Below, one piece after another: positions 23,640-36,044 of a DNA stretch of 64,000 bases (position 1 is the stretch's first letter; each line of letters opens with the position of its first letter). Both the position numbers and the translations under genes were made by a program. Origin of the DNA: Neoechinorhynchus agilis (taxonomy: Eukaryota > Acanthocephala); contig CM121342.1 in the NCBI GenBank assembly GCA_051530055.1, forward strand, positions 10,416,001-10,480,000, read 5' to 3'. A model generated the notes under the pieces. That model saw only the letters and a list, made by a program, of their open reading frames with translations, did no database searches and was not told the origin of the DNA.

Positions 23640-24990
23640 AACCGATATCGTCAGCTGGGTAAGATAGAACTTGATGGACTCTTTATGCAACACAATTGAT
23701 ATGCGTTTGTCCCACTTTAGATTTTTCTGAAAATGAAGACCAAGTATACGAACAGAGGAGACACGATTGATAGGAAAAGGAAAAAGTGGTTGATCGGAAG
23801 GCTATTTGAGATTGAGGGGACGATTTCAAAACACTTGGTTAAGTTAAGGGTAAGACATTTAGAGGAGCAAAATGCTTGAACGTGATAAATCTCGTTAGAA
23901 GTAATTGAGAGTTAGAAGAAGGCGTATGTATGCGTAATGATTGTAAGATCATCAGTATACAAAAAGTATTTAGAATAAGAAGAGGATGGAATAAGATCGC
24001 CAAGGAAAATGTTGAAAAAAAAGGGGGGAGAGGACAGCCCCTTGGGGAACTTCCTTCTTGATCGCTAAGGTGTTCCAGGCGATGCTCCCTATTTCTACAA
24101 TTTGTAATCTATTATTTAGAAAGGAATTCAACCATTTGATTTGCCAGGCGGCAAGACCAAATTTAGAACATGTATCAAGGAGAGGACTGTGATAGACTAT
24201 GAATGTCGATCTGGATGAGTCGCGAGATAAATAAAGGTTGTGCGTCGAGATTATGGAGAAGAGAATCGTAGATGCAACGAAGGGCATCCGTACAAGAAAA
24301 GATGGGCCAGAAACCGAATTGAATAGATGAAATTTTTCGATTGAAGATTGGCAGAAGGTGTACTTTAAAGCATATCTCTAAGACTTTAGAGAAGGAAGAT
24401 AAGATAAAGATGGGTCGAAAACTTGAGGTGGATATAAGTTTGCCTGCTTTCGGGAGCAGGGTTAACCGAGCTGCTTTAAGGCAATTAGGGAAGATTCCGG
24501 TCTTGAAACTTTGTTTGATGGATCAATTAAATCTCGGATGATGAAGCGTAGAGCCCAGTTGAGAATGGGAGAGTTAGGAGATGATTCGCGTGGTAGTCTC
24601 CGAAGGAACCTAGAGATATCATAACTAGAAATCGTGGGATGTGATGCAGTAGAATCTGAGCACGGTTTCATAATTCTGGAAGGAAATTTTTATTAGTCTG
24701 TAATAGAGTTAAAATTACAAAGTTGTGCATTGATATAGTTTAGTGTATCACGGAGATCCGAGTTTGATAGGTTAGAGAAAGGTTTTTGTCATTCTTGGCA
24801 TAGGACCCTTTTCGTGTTGTTCCACAAGATGTTAGTGGAGAAGGTGAGTTTATGCCCAAGAAATGTCTTGTGCGGGTTGAGAATGTGATGTGCAAGGGAG
24901 GATTGAAGGTGGTTGTGTGGTATGCTTTAGTTGCCTTTATTTGGGCATTTTCAAGAAAGGGGGCATCCAAAGTGGGTCTCGGTTGGAAAG
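23640..24990 (-). mobile_element. CR1/L2-like LINE, RT region
   Basis: Minus-strand: PSNKVSRPESSL and the RT start near 24500; CFKVHLLPIF; IQFGF and DALRCIYDSLLHNLDAQP near 24250; CSKFGLAAWQIKWLNSFLNNR at 24120-24180; VPQGAVLSPLFF at about 24015-24050. Several frames, no intact ORF. Its sister copy at 37371-38650 is better preserved. Confidence 0.7.
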
Positions 24991-25764
24991 GCGAATGGTT
25001 TTCTTAGAAATATCTGTAGTCATACAAAAAGATAGTATATTAGTGGGGGAAACATAGCCTCCGAGGAGTTCGGGTGAAAAATAGATTTTCTATGTTAAGA
25101 GAGATTACGCGAGATCAATTTCTTAAATGCGAAAGTGTGTTGATATCTCTTATCCCAGACCGTAAGGGGCGATGACCGGACCTTTTTTGAGCACGTTAGG
25201 CAACTTGATTAATGTTGAAACGGGACAGTCTTCTTAAGAGCATGCGATGAAGGTCTGGTTTACTCCTGTCTTTTCTTGTTATTGTCGAGAGGAGAAATAG
25301 GCTGAGCGTTGACGAATAGTGCTGATGGTTACGAATAATGTGTTTGCAAATTTCTACGGCGTCACTGCGATTTTCTTCGGTAAAAACAATTGCGTGTTAC
25401 CGAAGACTTACATTTTATCTCAAAATAGCTACCCAAATCGTTCTAACTTAATAGTGTTTCAAATGTACAAGAAGTCTGCAAGTAAAAATATAGAAAGGGC
25501 CAAAACAATGATCTGTAATCAACTTCTTTGGTTTTCAAGTCGGCTTAAAGTATGTTGATTGATTTAAAAAATTGCCAAGCTTTAAGCAAGCTTCCAAATT
25601 TCGGTCTAAAAGATGAACCACAAACGAATCATCGTGGAAAGTGCAGTAAAGGCAAGTATATTTGGAAGCACTGTTATGTGATGAAAATTATAGGTTAGCC
25701 GTCGACACAAGCAACGAGCCGATATCGGATTTGTATAATTGATGTCCGTTATTGAATTGAACCA
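24991..25764. other. spacer and gene A 3' flank
   Basis: No gene supported. Gene A 3' UTR (minus strand) should lie in the right-hand part. Confidence 0.4.
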
Positions 25765-26960
25765 CTAACGATTAACGCAGTTTCCAGCGACTATAACCTT
25801 TGGTCCATAGCAGGTACATCGTTTTCGCCTACATCTCATACCAAATCGCTCGCAGTCAAGGTTAACAATACATTTTCTGCTGCTAACAACGAATCGTGGA
25901 ATGCAATGTCCTTGGTAGAGTTTAAATTCGCGCCTACATTTGCATTGATGCCTAATGCACTTTTTATGGGCGCCGTCAGCATGTTTAATACAATCGAGGT
26001 CGCGATAGCATTCGGCGCTGGGTCCTGTTCCACCAGATCCAGGAATGCAAACTCCACGATAAAATACGTCACCAGGTTTGCACACACATTTCCCTTGTTT
26101 GCAGATAAAGTTATTCTTGGAATCACAATCTCTGTTACGAAGACATTCCGGGGCAGATATACGGTTTTGACATTTTAGGTTTTCCGGCAGCTCTCTATTG
26201 GCACACTGACAACGACCAGCAATGCATTTGAATCCAAACGAAACTTTACATTGGCTATCGGAATTGCACAACTTTAAGTATCCACCATCTATTTGTAACG
26301 AGATAATGCAACGATTAAAATGGAGAACTTGGCCTTCCAAGCATGGCTTCGATTTTGTCTCAACGCAGAACTTCTTTGCGAGACATTGATACTTTAACCA
26401 AAACAATATCCTGTCAAGGTTAATACAGGCACCGTTCCAAAACATTCCATTCGGACCACAAGTACATATTCCTCCAGAGCATTTCAAATTCAAATATTTA
26501 TTACAATCTTCGTTTGTTCTGCAGCCCTCAAAGAAGCCACCAACCTGCAACTGTTTCTGGCATAGACCGTTCAAAAATTTCGAATTTCGATCGCATTGAC
26601 ACAGCCCCCAAAAGCATAAAAGTCCGAGTTTACGATCACAATCAGCATGAGAAACGCAGGCATGGAAGTATCGACTACCGATTACGCCAGTGGCAAGCTC
26701 ACAATGGTTGCTCTTCTCAATGTATCCAACAGCGCAGCTGCAATGATTGTGCATGCATAAAAGATTATTGTTAATGTTGCAATCGACGTTCCTCTGGCAA
26801 GGACTTCCCAATGAACCTGTAGATTTATATGATGGTGCAACACAAAAAAAGCCAAAAGTGCCCATAAGAAAGTTATCCTGGCAAATACAGCGACCGCATT
26901 GCAGATCGCAAACCATGCCATTGTCATTACTGCATATATATGAGGCCCTGCAATCGTAGT
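25765..26960 (-). CDS. cysteine-rich gene A, terminal exon with nine EB-like modules
   Basis: Single open exon of 1,196 bp with acceptor AG at 26961-26962 and stop at 25765-25767. It encodes nine cysteine modules of about 40-47 residues, for example ECLRNRDCDSKNNFICK then GKCVCKPGDVFYRGVC. The spacing is close to C-x5-C-x5/7-C-x4-C-x-C-x10-C, as in EB modules (Pfam PF01683 type). Module 5 (CLAKKFCVETKSKPC) lacks the C-x-C pair. No membrane segment or GPI-like tail is seen; the protein ends GNCVNR. Unlike the upstream one-module exons, these nine modules have no introns. The part at 26021-26671 is almost identical to gene B. Probably extracellular; function unknown. Confidence 0.8.
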
Positions 26961-27011
26961 CTTAAAATTGAAACCAAAATAAAAGAAATATAGAATGCAA
27001 AACTGTAAAAC

Positions 27012-27152
27012 CTCTTCGGACACATTCTAAATGTCTCCAATATGTCGCCTCCGGACATCTGCATTTCCCATCAACACATTTCAAAAACGACCGTTTCTCG
27101 CATTGAGCATTACTTCTACACGGCTCAAGGAACGATCCATTACCATCACTTC
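27012..27152 (-). CDS. gene A, diverged type-f module exon
   Basis: A 141-bp phase 1-1 exon reading SDGNGSFLEPCRSNAQC, KRSFLKCVDGKCRCPEATYW, LECVRRG. It sits in the type-f position just before the terminal exon but differs strongly from the six type-f copies in the array. An intron of 51 nt (26961-27011) separates it from the terminal exon. Confidence 0.75.
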
Positions 27153-27218
27153 CTGGATTATAGTGAGTATAGAAAAAGTGAAGAGAAAAATAACAAACCA
27201 GAGTGTTCAAAACATCTA

Positions 27219-28133
27219 ACCATATTCGATTTCTACGACATCTGCATTTCCCATTTCGGCAAACTAGCCCTTGTATCCACTTGCATTGCGAATTGCTATT
27301 ACACGGCAATAGTAATCCTTCCACAGACTCTTCCTCTAAAAATATGTTGCATTAATAGCTCTATCGAACAATTTATGCCCGTCACAAGAGAACTGCATCT
27401 TCAAGCTTAAATTTCTCACCTCCGATGGAAACGCATTGACCGGATTTCCAAACATCATCGTCCCGGCAAAGACAGTGACCTCGAATACAGAACAATCCGA
27501 TACTTTTGTTACACTCGGAGGACGACGAACATGGCTTCAAGAGACCGCCACTTGATGAATCGTCTTAAATACAATGGGAGGCATTTATAAATGTACGATT
27601 TACTGATTTTAGTTACCATCTATGGTACAATAGAATCCATTCCATTTGCTATGCTTCGCGCATTTGCAGCGTCCAAGTATGCAAGTTAGACCAACCATTT
27701 GGTTGCAATGTTCTGGTACATTGCACCCCTTGTTTATCGATCCTTCCTCAAGAGAACCTTTGATTTTCGTTTTGAACAGTCGGAAACGAAAAATTTCACA
27801 TTCACCTTCTAACGAGTTACATCTGGAATCCTTCCAATATTTATCCTCGGGGCAAACACAAAATCCGTTTTGGCAGGTCAGTCCGCTGGCTGTATCGCAT
27901 TGAATATCGATATTACATGGCTTTAAAGCACCACCGCTGCCTTTAAGAACAGTCATTACTATGGACTTTATGACCAATTTTAATGTACGAACCGTCGTAT
28001 GGTACACAGCGATATATACTCCAGTAACTCTTGGGCTTACAGACACATTTTCGACCTCGGCAAACAAGACCGGCAAGTTTGTTGCATTGTTTGTTTGTTC
28101 GACACGGTTCGCGCACACCCCCTGATCCTTCTT
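27219..28133 (-). CDS. gene A unit 7 (3'-most): module exons a, b, c, d and a cut e
   Basis: This unit gave the exon map used for the array: a 27993-28133, b 27806-27940, c 27617-27757, d 27420-27563, e from 27333 down. All exons start and end in phase 1, so any one can be added or dropped without changing frame. Introns are about 48-87 nt. Each module begins with a Gly/acidic linker (GSGG, DDSSSGG, EESVEG), then the six-cysteine core with a Trp or Tyr before the last Cys. At 27219 array similarity stops inside exon e, just after RNRIW, so e has lost its last cysteine and its usual donor and is probably skipped or dead. Confidence 0.75.
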
Positions 28134-29424
28134 CTAGGAGTGAAGTTTTAATTTGATTTAGGTAGCAGAAAGAAGTAATCGATATTATCTTTCAATAATA
28201 CTCTTAGATCGCATAAATACATTAAAATCAATGCCGTATTACATATGACCGATTAAAAACAATCAATCACATCGTACCTTCATTTTCAATACATTTATGA
28301 TCTCGCCATTGATATAACCGTGGACACCTGCACTTTCCGTCAACGCATCGCAATCCGGATTTTGTTCGGCACTGCGATGTATCCGTACAAGGAGTAAGGA
28401 GTGTTCCTCCAGCATTATCCTCGTTATCTATGTAAAATTGACTTATTATACGGACCGTGTTTAGTCGCTTCACGGTGATACCTTTAACTTTGATACACCT
28501 TCCGCTGAACCATATTCGATTTCTACGACATCTGCATTTCCCATTTCGGCAAACGAGCCCTTGTATCCACCTGCATTGCGAATTGTTGTTACACGGCAAT
28601 AGTAATCCTCCCATGGACTCTTCCTCTAAAAATATGTTGCATTAATAGATCTATCGAAGAATTTATGCCCGTCACAAGAGAACTGCATCTTCAAGCTTAA
28701 ATTTCTCACCTCCGATGGAAACGCATTGACCGGATTTCCAAACATCATCGTCCCGGCAAAGACAGTGACCTCGAATACAGAACAATCCGATACTTTTGTT
28801 ACACTCGGAGGACGACGAACATGGCTTCAAGAGACCGCCACTTGATGAATCGTCTTAAATATAATGGGAGGCATTTATAAATGTACGATTTACTGATTTT
28901 AGTTACCATCTATGGTACAATAGAATCCATTCCATTTGCTATGCTTAGCGCATTTGCAGCGTCCAAGTATGCAAGTTAGACCAACCATTTGGTTGCAATG
29001 TTCTGGTACATTGCACCCCTTGTTTATCGATCCTTCCTCAAGAGAACCTTAGATTTTCGTTTTAAACAGTCGGAAACGAAAAAATTTCACATTCACCTTC
29101 TAACGAGTTACATCTGGAATCCTTCCAATATTTATCTTCGGGGCAAACACAAAATCCGTTTTGGCAGGTCAGTCCGCTGGCTGTATCGCATTGAATATCG
29201 ATATTACATGGCTTTAAAGTACCACCGCTGCCTTTAAGAACAGTCATTACTATGGACTTTATGACCAATTTTAATGTACGAACCGTCGTATGGTACACAG
29301 CGATATATACTCCAGTAACTCTTGGGCTTACAGACACATTTTCGTCCTCGGCAAACAAGACCGGCAAGTTTGTTGCATTGTTTGTTTGTTCGACACGGTT
29401 CGAGCACACCTCCTGATCCTTCTT
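28134..29424 (-). CDS. gene A unit 6: six module exons a-f
   Basis: Complete unit of 1,291 bp. Read 5' to 3' on the minus strand: a (EPCRTNKQCNKLAGLVC), b (KPCNIDIQCDTASGLTC), c (KGCNVPEHCNQMVGLTC), d (KPCSSSSECNKSIGLFC), e (LPCNNNSQCRWIQGLVC), f (TPCTDTSQCRTKSGLRC). Type e here has NNNSQC where other units read NSNSQC. All six exons look open. Type f was absent from the last unit, so this is the first full a-f set counted from the 3' end. Confidence 0.75.
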
Positions 29425-30715
29425 CTAGGAGTGAAGTTTTAATTTGATTTAGGTAGCAGAAAGAAGTAATCGATATTATCTTTCAATCATACTCTTAGAT
29501 CGCATAAATACATTAAAATCAATGCCGTGCTACATATGACCGATTGGAAACAATCAATCACATCGTACCTTCATTTTCAATACATTTATGATCTCGCCAT
29601 TGATATAACCGTGGACATCTGCACTTTCCGTCAACGCATCGCAATCCGGATTTTGTTCGGCACTGCGATGTATCCGTACAAGGAGTAAGGAGTGTTCCTC
29701 CAGCATTCTCCTCGTTATCTATGGAAAATTGACTTATTATACGGACCGTGTTTAGTCGCTTCACGGTGATACCTTTAACTTTGATACACCTTCCGCTGAA
29801 CCATATTCGATTTCTACGACATCTGCATTTCCCATTTCGGCAAACGAGCCCTTGTATATACCTGCATTGCGAATTGCTATTACACGGCAATAGTAATCCT
29901 TCCATAGACTCTTCCTCTAAAAATATGTTGCATTATTAGATCTATCGAAGAATTTATGCCCGTCACAAGAGAACTGCATCTTCAAGCTTAAATTTCTCAC
30001 CTCCGATGGAAACGCATTGACCGGATTTCCAAACATCATCGTCCCGGCAAAGACAATGATTTCGAATACAGAACAATCCGACACTTTTGTTACACTCGGA
30101 GGACGACGAACATGGCTTCAAGAGACCGCCACTTGATGAATCGTCTTAAATACAAAGGGAGGCATTTATAAATGTACGATTTACTGATTTTAGTTACCAT
30201 CTATGGTACAATAGAATCCATTCCATTTGCTATGCTTAGCGCATTTGCAGCGTCCAAGTATGCAAGTTAGACCAACCATTTGGTTGCAATGTTCTGGTAC
30301 ATTGCACCCCTTGTTTATCAATCCTTCCTCAAGAGAACCTTTGATTTTCGTTTTGAACAGTCGGAAACGAAAAAATTTCACATTCACCTTCTAACGAGTT
30401 ACATCTGGAATCCTTCCAATATTTATCCTCGGGGCAAACACAAAATCCGTTTTGGCAGGTCAGTCCGCTGGCTGTATCGCATTGAATATCGATATTACAT
30501 GGCTTTAAAGCACCACCGCTGCCTTTAAGAACAGTCATTACTATGGACTTTATGGCCAATTTTAATGTACGAACCGTCGTATGGTACACAGCGATATATA
30601 CTCCAGTAACTCTTGGGCTTACAGACACATTTTCGTCCTCGGCAAACAAGACCGGCAAGTTTGTTGCATTGTTTGTTTGTTCGACACGGTTCGCGCACAC
30701 CCCCTGATCCTTCTT
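29425..30715 (-). CDS. gene A unit 5: six module exons a-f
   Basis: Complete 1,291-bp unit, all six exons open. Type d carries a small variant block (RNHCL for RGHCL, from AATGATTTCG at about 30055) that also occurs in unit 3 but not in units 4 and 6. This points to exchange of short patches between non-adjacent units. Confidence 0.75.
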
Positions 30716-32005
30716 CTAGGAGTGAAGTTTTAATTTGATTTAGGTAGAAGAAAGAAGTAATCGATATTATCTTTCAATCATACTCTTAGATCGCATAAAT
30801 ACATTAAAATCAATGCCGTGTTACATATGACCGATTGAAAACAATCAATCACATCGTACCTTCATTTTCAATACATTTATGATCTCGCCATTGATATAAC
30901 CGTGGACACCTGCACTTTCCGTCAACGCATCGCACTCCGGATTTTGTTCGGCACTGCGATGTATCCGTACAAGGAGTAAGGAGTGTTCCTCCAGCATTCT
31001 CCTCGTTATCTATGGAAAATTGACTTGATATACGGACCGTGTTTAGTCGCTTCACGGTGATACCTTTAACTTTGATACACCTTCCGCTGAACCATATTCG
31101 ATTTCTACGACATCTGCATTTCCCATTTCGGCAAACTAGCCCTTGTATCCACTTGCATTGCGAATTGCTATTACACGGCAATAGTAATCCTCCCATGGAC
31201 TCTTCCTCTAAAAATATGTTGCATTAATAGATCTATCGAAGAATTTATGCCCGTCACAAGAGAACTACATCTTCAAGCTTAAATTTCTCACCTCCGCAGG
31301 AAACGCATTGACCGGATTTCCAAACATCATCGTCCCGGCAAAGACAGTGACCTCGAATACAGAACAATCCGATACTTTTGTTACACTCGGAGGACGACGA
31401 ACATGGTTTCAAGAGACCGCCACTTGATGAATCGTCTTAAATACAATGGGAGGCATTTATAAATGTACGATTTACTGATTTTAGTTACCATCTATGGTAC
31501 AATAGAATCCATTCCATTTGCTATGATTCGCGCATTTGCAGCGTCCAAGTATGCAAGTTAGACCAACCATTTGGTTGCAATGTTCTGGTACATTGCACCC
31601 CTTGTTTATCGATCCTTCCCCAAGAGAACCTTTGATTTTCGTTTTAAACAGAGGAAACGAAAAAATTTCACATTCACCTTCTAACGAGTAACATCTGGAA
31701 TCCTTCCAATATTTATCCTCGGGGCAAACACAAAATCCGTTTTGGCAGGTCAGTCCGCTGGCTGTATCGCATTGAATATCGATATTACATGGCTTTAAAG
31801 CACCACCGCTGCCTTTAAGAACAGTCATTACTATGGACTTTATGACCAATTTTAATGTACGAACCGTCGTATTGTACACAACGATATATACTCCAGTAAC
31901 TCTTGGGCTTACAGACACATTTTCGTCCTCGGCAAACAAGACCGGCAAGTTTGTTGCATTGTTTGTTTGTTCGACACGATTCGAGCACACCTCCTGATCC
32001 TTCTT
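30716..32005 (-). CDS. gene A unit 4: six module exons a-f
   Basis: Complete 1,290-bp unit, all six exons open. Small private changes: TTGTACACAACG in exon a near 31870, CAGAGGAAACG in the b-c intron, CGCACTCC in exon f. Exon c has NHSKW instead of KHSKW. Confidence 0.75.
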
Positions 32006-33295
32006 CTAGGAGTGAAGTTTTAATTTGATTTAGGTAGAAGAAAGAAGTAATCGATATTATCTTTCAATCATACTCTTAGATCGCATAAATACATTAAAAT
32101 CAATTCCGTGATACATATGACCGATTGAAAACAATCAATCACATCGTACCTTCATTTTCAATACATTTATGATCTCGCCATTGATATAACCGTGGACACC
32201 TGCACTTTCCGTCAACGCATCGCAATCCGGATTTTGTTCGGCACTGCGATGTATCCGTACAAGGAGTAAGGAGTGTTCCTCCAGCATTCTCCTCGTTATC
32301 TATGGAAAATTGACTTATTATACGGACCGTGTTTAGTCGCTTCACGGTGATACCTTTAACTTTGATACACCTTCCGCTGAACCATATTCGATTTCTACGA
32401 CATCTGCATTTCCCATTTCGGCAAACTAGCCCTTGTATCCACTTGCATTGCGAATTGCTATTACACGGCAATAGTAATCCTCCCATGGACTCTTCCTCTA
32501 AAAATATGTTGCATTAATAGATCTATCGAAGAATTTATGCCCGTCACAAGAGAACTGCATCTTCAAGCTTAAATTTCTCACCTCCGATGGACACGCATTG
32601 ACCGGATTTCCAAACATCATCGTCCCGGCAAGACAATGATTTCGAATACAGAACAATCCGACACTTTTGTTACACTCGGAGGACGACGAACATGGCTTCA
32701 AGAGACCGCCACTTGATGAATCGTCTTAAATACAAAGGGAGGCATTTATAAATGTACGATTTACTGATTTTAGTTACCATCTATGGTACAATAGAATCCA
32801 TTCCATTTGCTATGCTTCGCGCATTTGCAGCGTCCAAGTATGCAAGTTAGACCAACCATTTGGTTGCAATGTTCTGGTACATTGCACCCCTTGTTTATCG
32901 ATCCTTCCTCAAGAGAACCTTTGATTTTCGTTTTGAACAGTCGGAAACGAAAAAATTTCACATTCACCTTCTAACGAGTTACATCTGGAATCCTTCCAAT
33001 ATTTATCCTCGGGGCAAACACAAAATCCGTTTTGGCAGGCCAGTCCGCTGGCTGTATCGCATTGAATATCGATATTACATGGCTTTAAAGCACCACCGCT
33101 GCCTTTAAGAACAGTCATTACTATGGACTTTATGACCAATTTTAATGTACGAACCGTCGTATGGTACACAGCGATATATACTCCAGTAACTCTTGGGCTT
33201 ACAGACACATTTTCGTCCTCGGCAAACAAGACCGGCAAGTTTGTTGCATTGTTTGTTTGTTCGACACGGTTCGCGCACACCCCCTGATCCTTCTT
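32006..33295 (-). CDS. gene A unit 3: six module exons, one-base deletion in exon d
   Basis: Complete 1,290-bp unit. Exon d near 32628 reads GGCAAGACAATG against GGCAAAGACAATG in sister units, shifting the frame inside this exon only. Exon d also carries the RNHCL variant shared with unit 5. Because the exon is phase 1-1, skipping it would keep the rest of the protein in frame. It may be a genuine decayed exon or a sequencing error. Confidence 0.7.
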
Positions 33296-34589
33296 CTAGG
33301 AGTGAAGTTTTAATTTGATTTAGGTAGAAGAAGAGTAATCGATATTATCTTTCAATCATACTCTTAGATCGCATAAATACATTAAAATCAATGCCGTGCT
33401 ACATATGACCGATTGAAAACAATCAATCACATCGTACCTTCATTTTCAATACATTTATGATCTCGCCATTGATATAACCGTGGACACCTGCACTTTCCGT
33501 CAACGCATCGCAATCCGGATTTTTGTTCGGCACTGCGATGTATCCGTACAGGAAGTAAGGAGTGTTCCTCCAGCATTCTCCTCGTTATCTATGTAAAATT
33601 GACTTATTATACGGACCGTGTTTAGTCGCTTCACGGTGATACCTTTAACTTTGATACACCTTCCGCTGAACCATATTCGATTTCTACGACACCTGCATTT
33701 CCCATTTCGGCAAACGAGCCCTTGTATCCACCTGCATTGCGAATTGCTATTACACGGCAATAGTAATCCTTCCATGGACTCTTCCTCTAAAAATATGTTG
33801 CATTAATAGATCTATCGAAGAATTTATGCCCGTCACAAGAGAACTGCATCTTCAAGCTTAAATTTCTCACCTCCGCAGGAAACGCATTGACCGGATTTCC
33901 AAACATCATCGTCCACGCAAAGACAGTGACCTCCAATACAGAACAATCCGACACTTTTGTTACACTCGGAGGACGACGAACATGGCTTCAAGAGACCGCC
34001 ACTTGATGAATCGTCTTAAATACAAAGGGAGGCATTTATAAATGTACGATTTACTGATTTTAGTTACCATCTATGGTACAATAGAATCCATTCCATTTGC
34101 TATGCTTCGCGCATTTGCAGCGTCCAAGTATGCAAGTTAGACCAACCATTTGGTTGCAATGTTCTGGTACATTGCACCCCTTGTTTATCGATCCTTCCTC
34201 AAGAGAACCTTTGATTTTCGTTTTGAACAGTCGGAAACGAAAAAAAAAATTTCACATTCACCTTCTAACAGGTTACATCTGGAATCCTTCCAATATTTAT
34301 CCTCGGGGCAAACACAAAATCCGTTTTGGCAGGCCAGTCCACTGGCTGTATCGCATTGAATATCGATATTACATGGCTTTAAAGCACCACCGCTGCCTTT
34401 AAGAACAGTCATTACTATGGACTTTATGACCAATTTTAATGTACGAACCGTCGTATGGTACACAGCGATATATACTCCAGTAACTCTTGGGCTTACAGAC
34501 ACATTTTCGTCCTCGGCAAACAAGACCGGCAAGTTTGTTGCATTGTTTGTTTGTTCGACACGGTTCGCGCACACCCCCTGATCCTTCTT
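33296..34589 (-). CDS. gene A unit 2: six module exons, one-base insertion in exon f
   Basis: 1,294-bp unit. Exon f near 33520 has GGATTTTTGTTCGG where sisters have GGATTTTGTTCGG, breaking the frame within that module; nearby TLLTSC replaces TLLTPC. The b-c intron has an extended A tract near 34240. The other module exons appear open. Confidence 0.7.
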
Positions 34590-35881
34590 CTAGGAGTGAA
34601 GTTTTAATTTGATTTAGGTAGAAGAAAGAAGTAATCGATATTATCTTTCAATCATACTCTTAGATCGCATAAATACATTAAAATCAATGCCGTGTTACAT
34701 ATGACCGATTGAAAACAATCAATCACATCGTACCTTCATTTTCAATACATTTATGATCTCGCCATTGATATAACCGTGGACACCTGCACTTTCCGTCAAC
34801 GCATCGCAATCCGGATTTTGTTCGGCACTGCGATGTATCCGTACAAGGAGTAAGGAGTGTTCCTCCAGCATTCTCCTCGTTATCTATGTAAAATTGACTT
34901 ATTATACGGACCGTGTTTAGTCGCTTCACGGTGATACCTTTAACTTTGATACACCTCCGCTGAACCATATTCGATTTCTACGACACCTGCATTTTCCATT
35001 TCGGCAAACGAGCCCTTGTATCCACCTGCATTGCGAATTGCTATTACACGGCAATAGTAATCCTCCCATGGACTCTTCCTCTAAAAATATGTTGCATTAA
35101 TAGATCTATCAAAGAATTTATGCCCGTCACAAGAGAACTACATCTTAAAGCTTAAATTTCTCACCTCCGATGGAAACGCATTGACCAGATTTCCAAACAT
35201 CATCGTCCCGGCAAAGACAGTGACCTCGAATACAGAACAATCCGATACTTTTGTTACACTCGGAGGACGACGAACATGGTTTCAAGAGACCGCCACTTGA
35301 TGAATCGTCTTAAATACAATGGGAGGCATTTATAAATGTACGATTTACTGATTTTAGTTACCATCTATGGTACAATAGAATCCATTCCATTTGCTATGCT
35401 TAGCGCATTTGCAGCGTCCAAGTATGCAAGTTAGACCAACCATTTGGTTGCAATGTTCTGGTACATTGCACCCCTTGTTTATCGATCCTTCCTCAAGAGA
35501 ACCTTTGATTTTCGTTTTGAACAGTCGGAAACGAAAAATTTCACATTCACCTTCTAACGAGTTACATCTGGAATCCTTCCAATATTTATCCTCGGGGCAA
35601 ACACAAAATCCGTTTTGGCAGGTCAGTCCGCTGGCTGTATCGCATTGAATATCGATATTACATGGCTTTAAAGTACCACCGCTGCCTTTAAGAACAGTCA
35701 TTACTATGGACTTTATGACCAATTTTAATGTACGAACCGTCGTATGGTACACAGCGATATATACTCCAGTAACTCTTGGGCTTACAGACACATTTTCGTC
35801 CTCGGCAAACAAGACCGGCAAGTTTGTTGCATTGTTTGTTTGTTCGACACGGTTCGAGCACACCTCCTGATCCTTCTTCTA
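34590..35881 (-). CDS. gene A unit 1 (5'-most): six module exons, one-base deletion in exon e
   Basis: First unit of the array. Exon e near 34951 reads CACCTCCGCTG against CACCTTCCGCTG elsewhere, breaking that module. Array similarity stops at about 35881, right at the acceptor of exon a; beyond it the intron sequence is unique. So the array is bounded exactly by an exon edge on this side and by a mid-exon cut on the other. Confidence 0.7.
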
Positions 35882-36044
35882 AAATTCGAATAAAGTTTCT
35901 TTGTTTGTCACCACTTATTGCGGATTTCGGTGTTATTTTTGGGTTAATTTTTAAATGCATTCTATTAACTGTTTTTGAAATTAGAGATATGCCCTTGTTT
36001 TATTTCGCTAAAATATTTTTTACCTTGAGATATCTCCTTCTTAC

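Noticed and set aside
25836-26126. Alternative minus frame of 96 codons inside the gene A terminal exon, also at 51816-52055
   Set aside because: It overlaps the cysteine-module frame, lacks motifs, and recurs in gene B only because the two genes share the converted block.
27219-35881. CRISPR-like or satellite array
   Set aside because: Repeat units are 1.29 kb, coding, with introns and cysteine modules; no short direct repeats with unique spacers.
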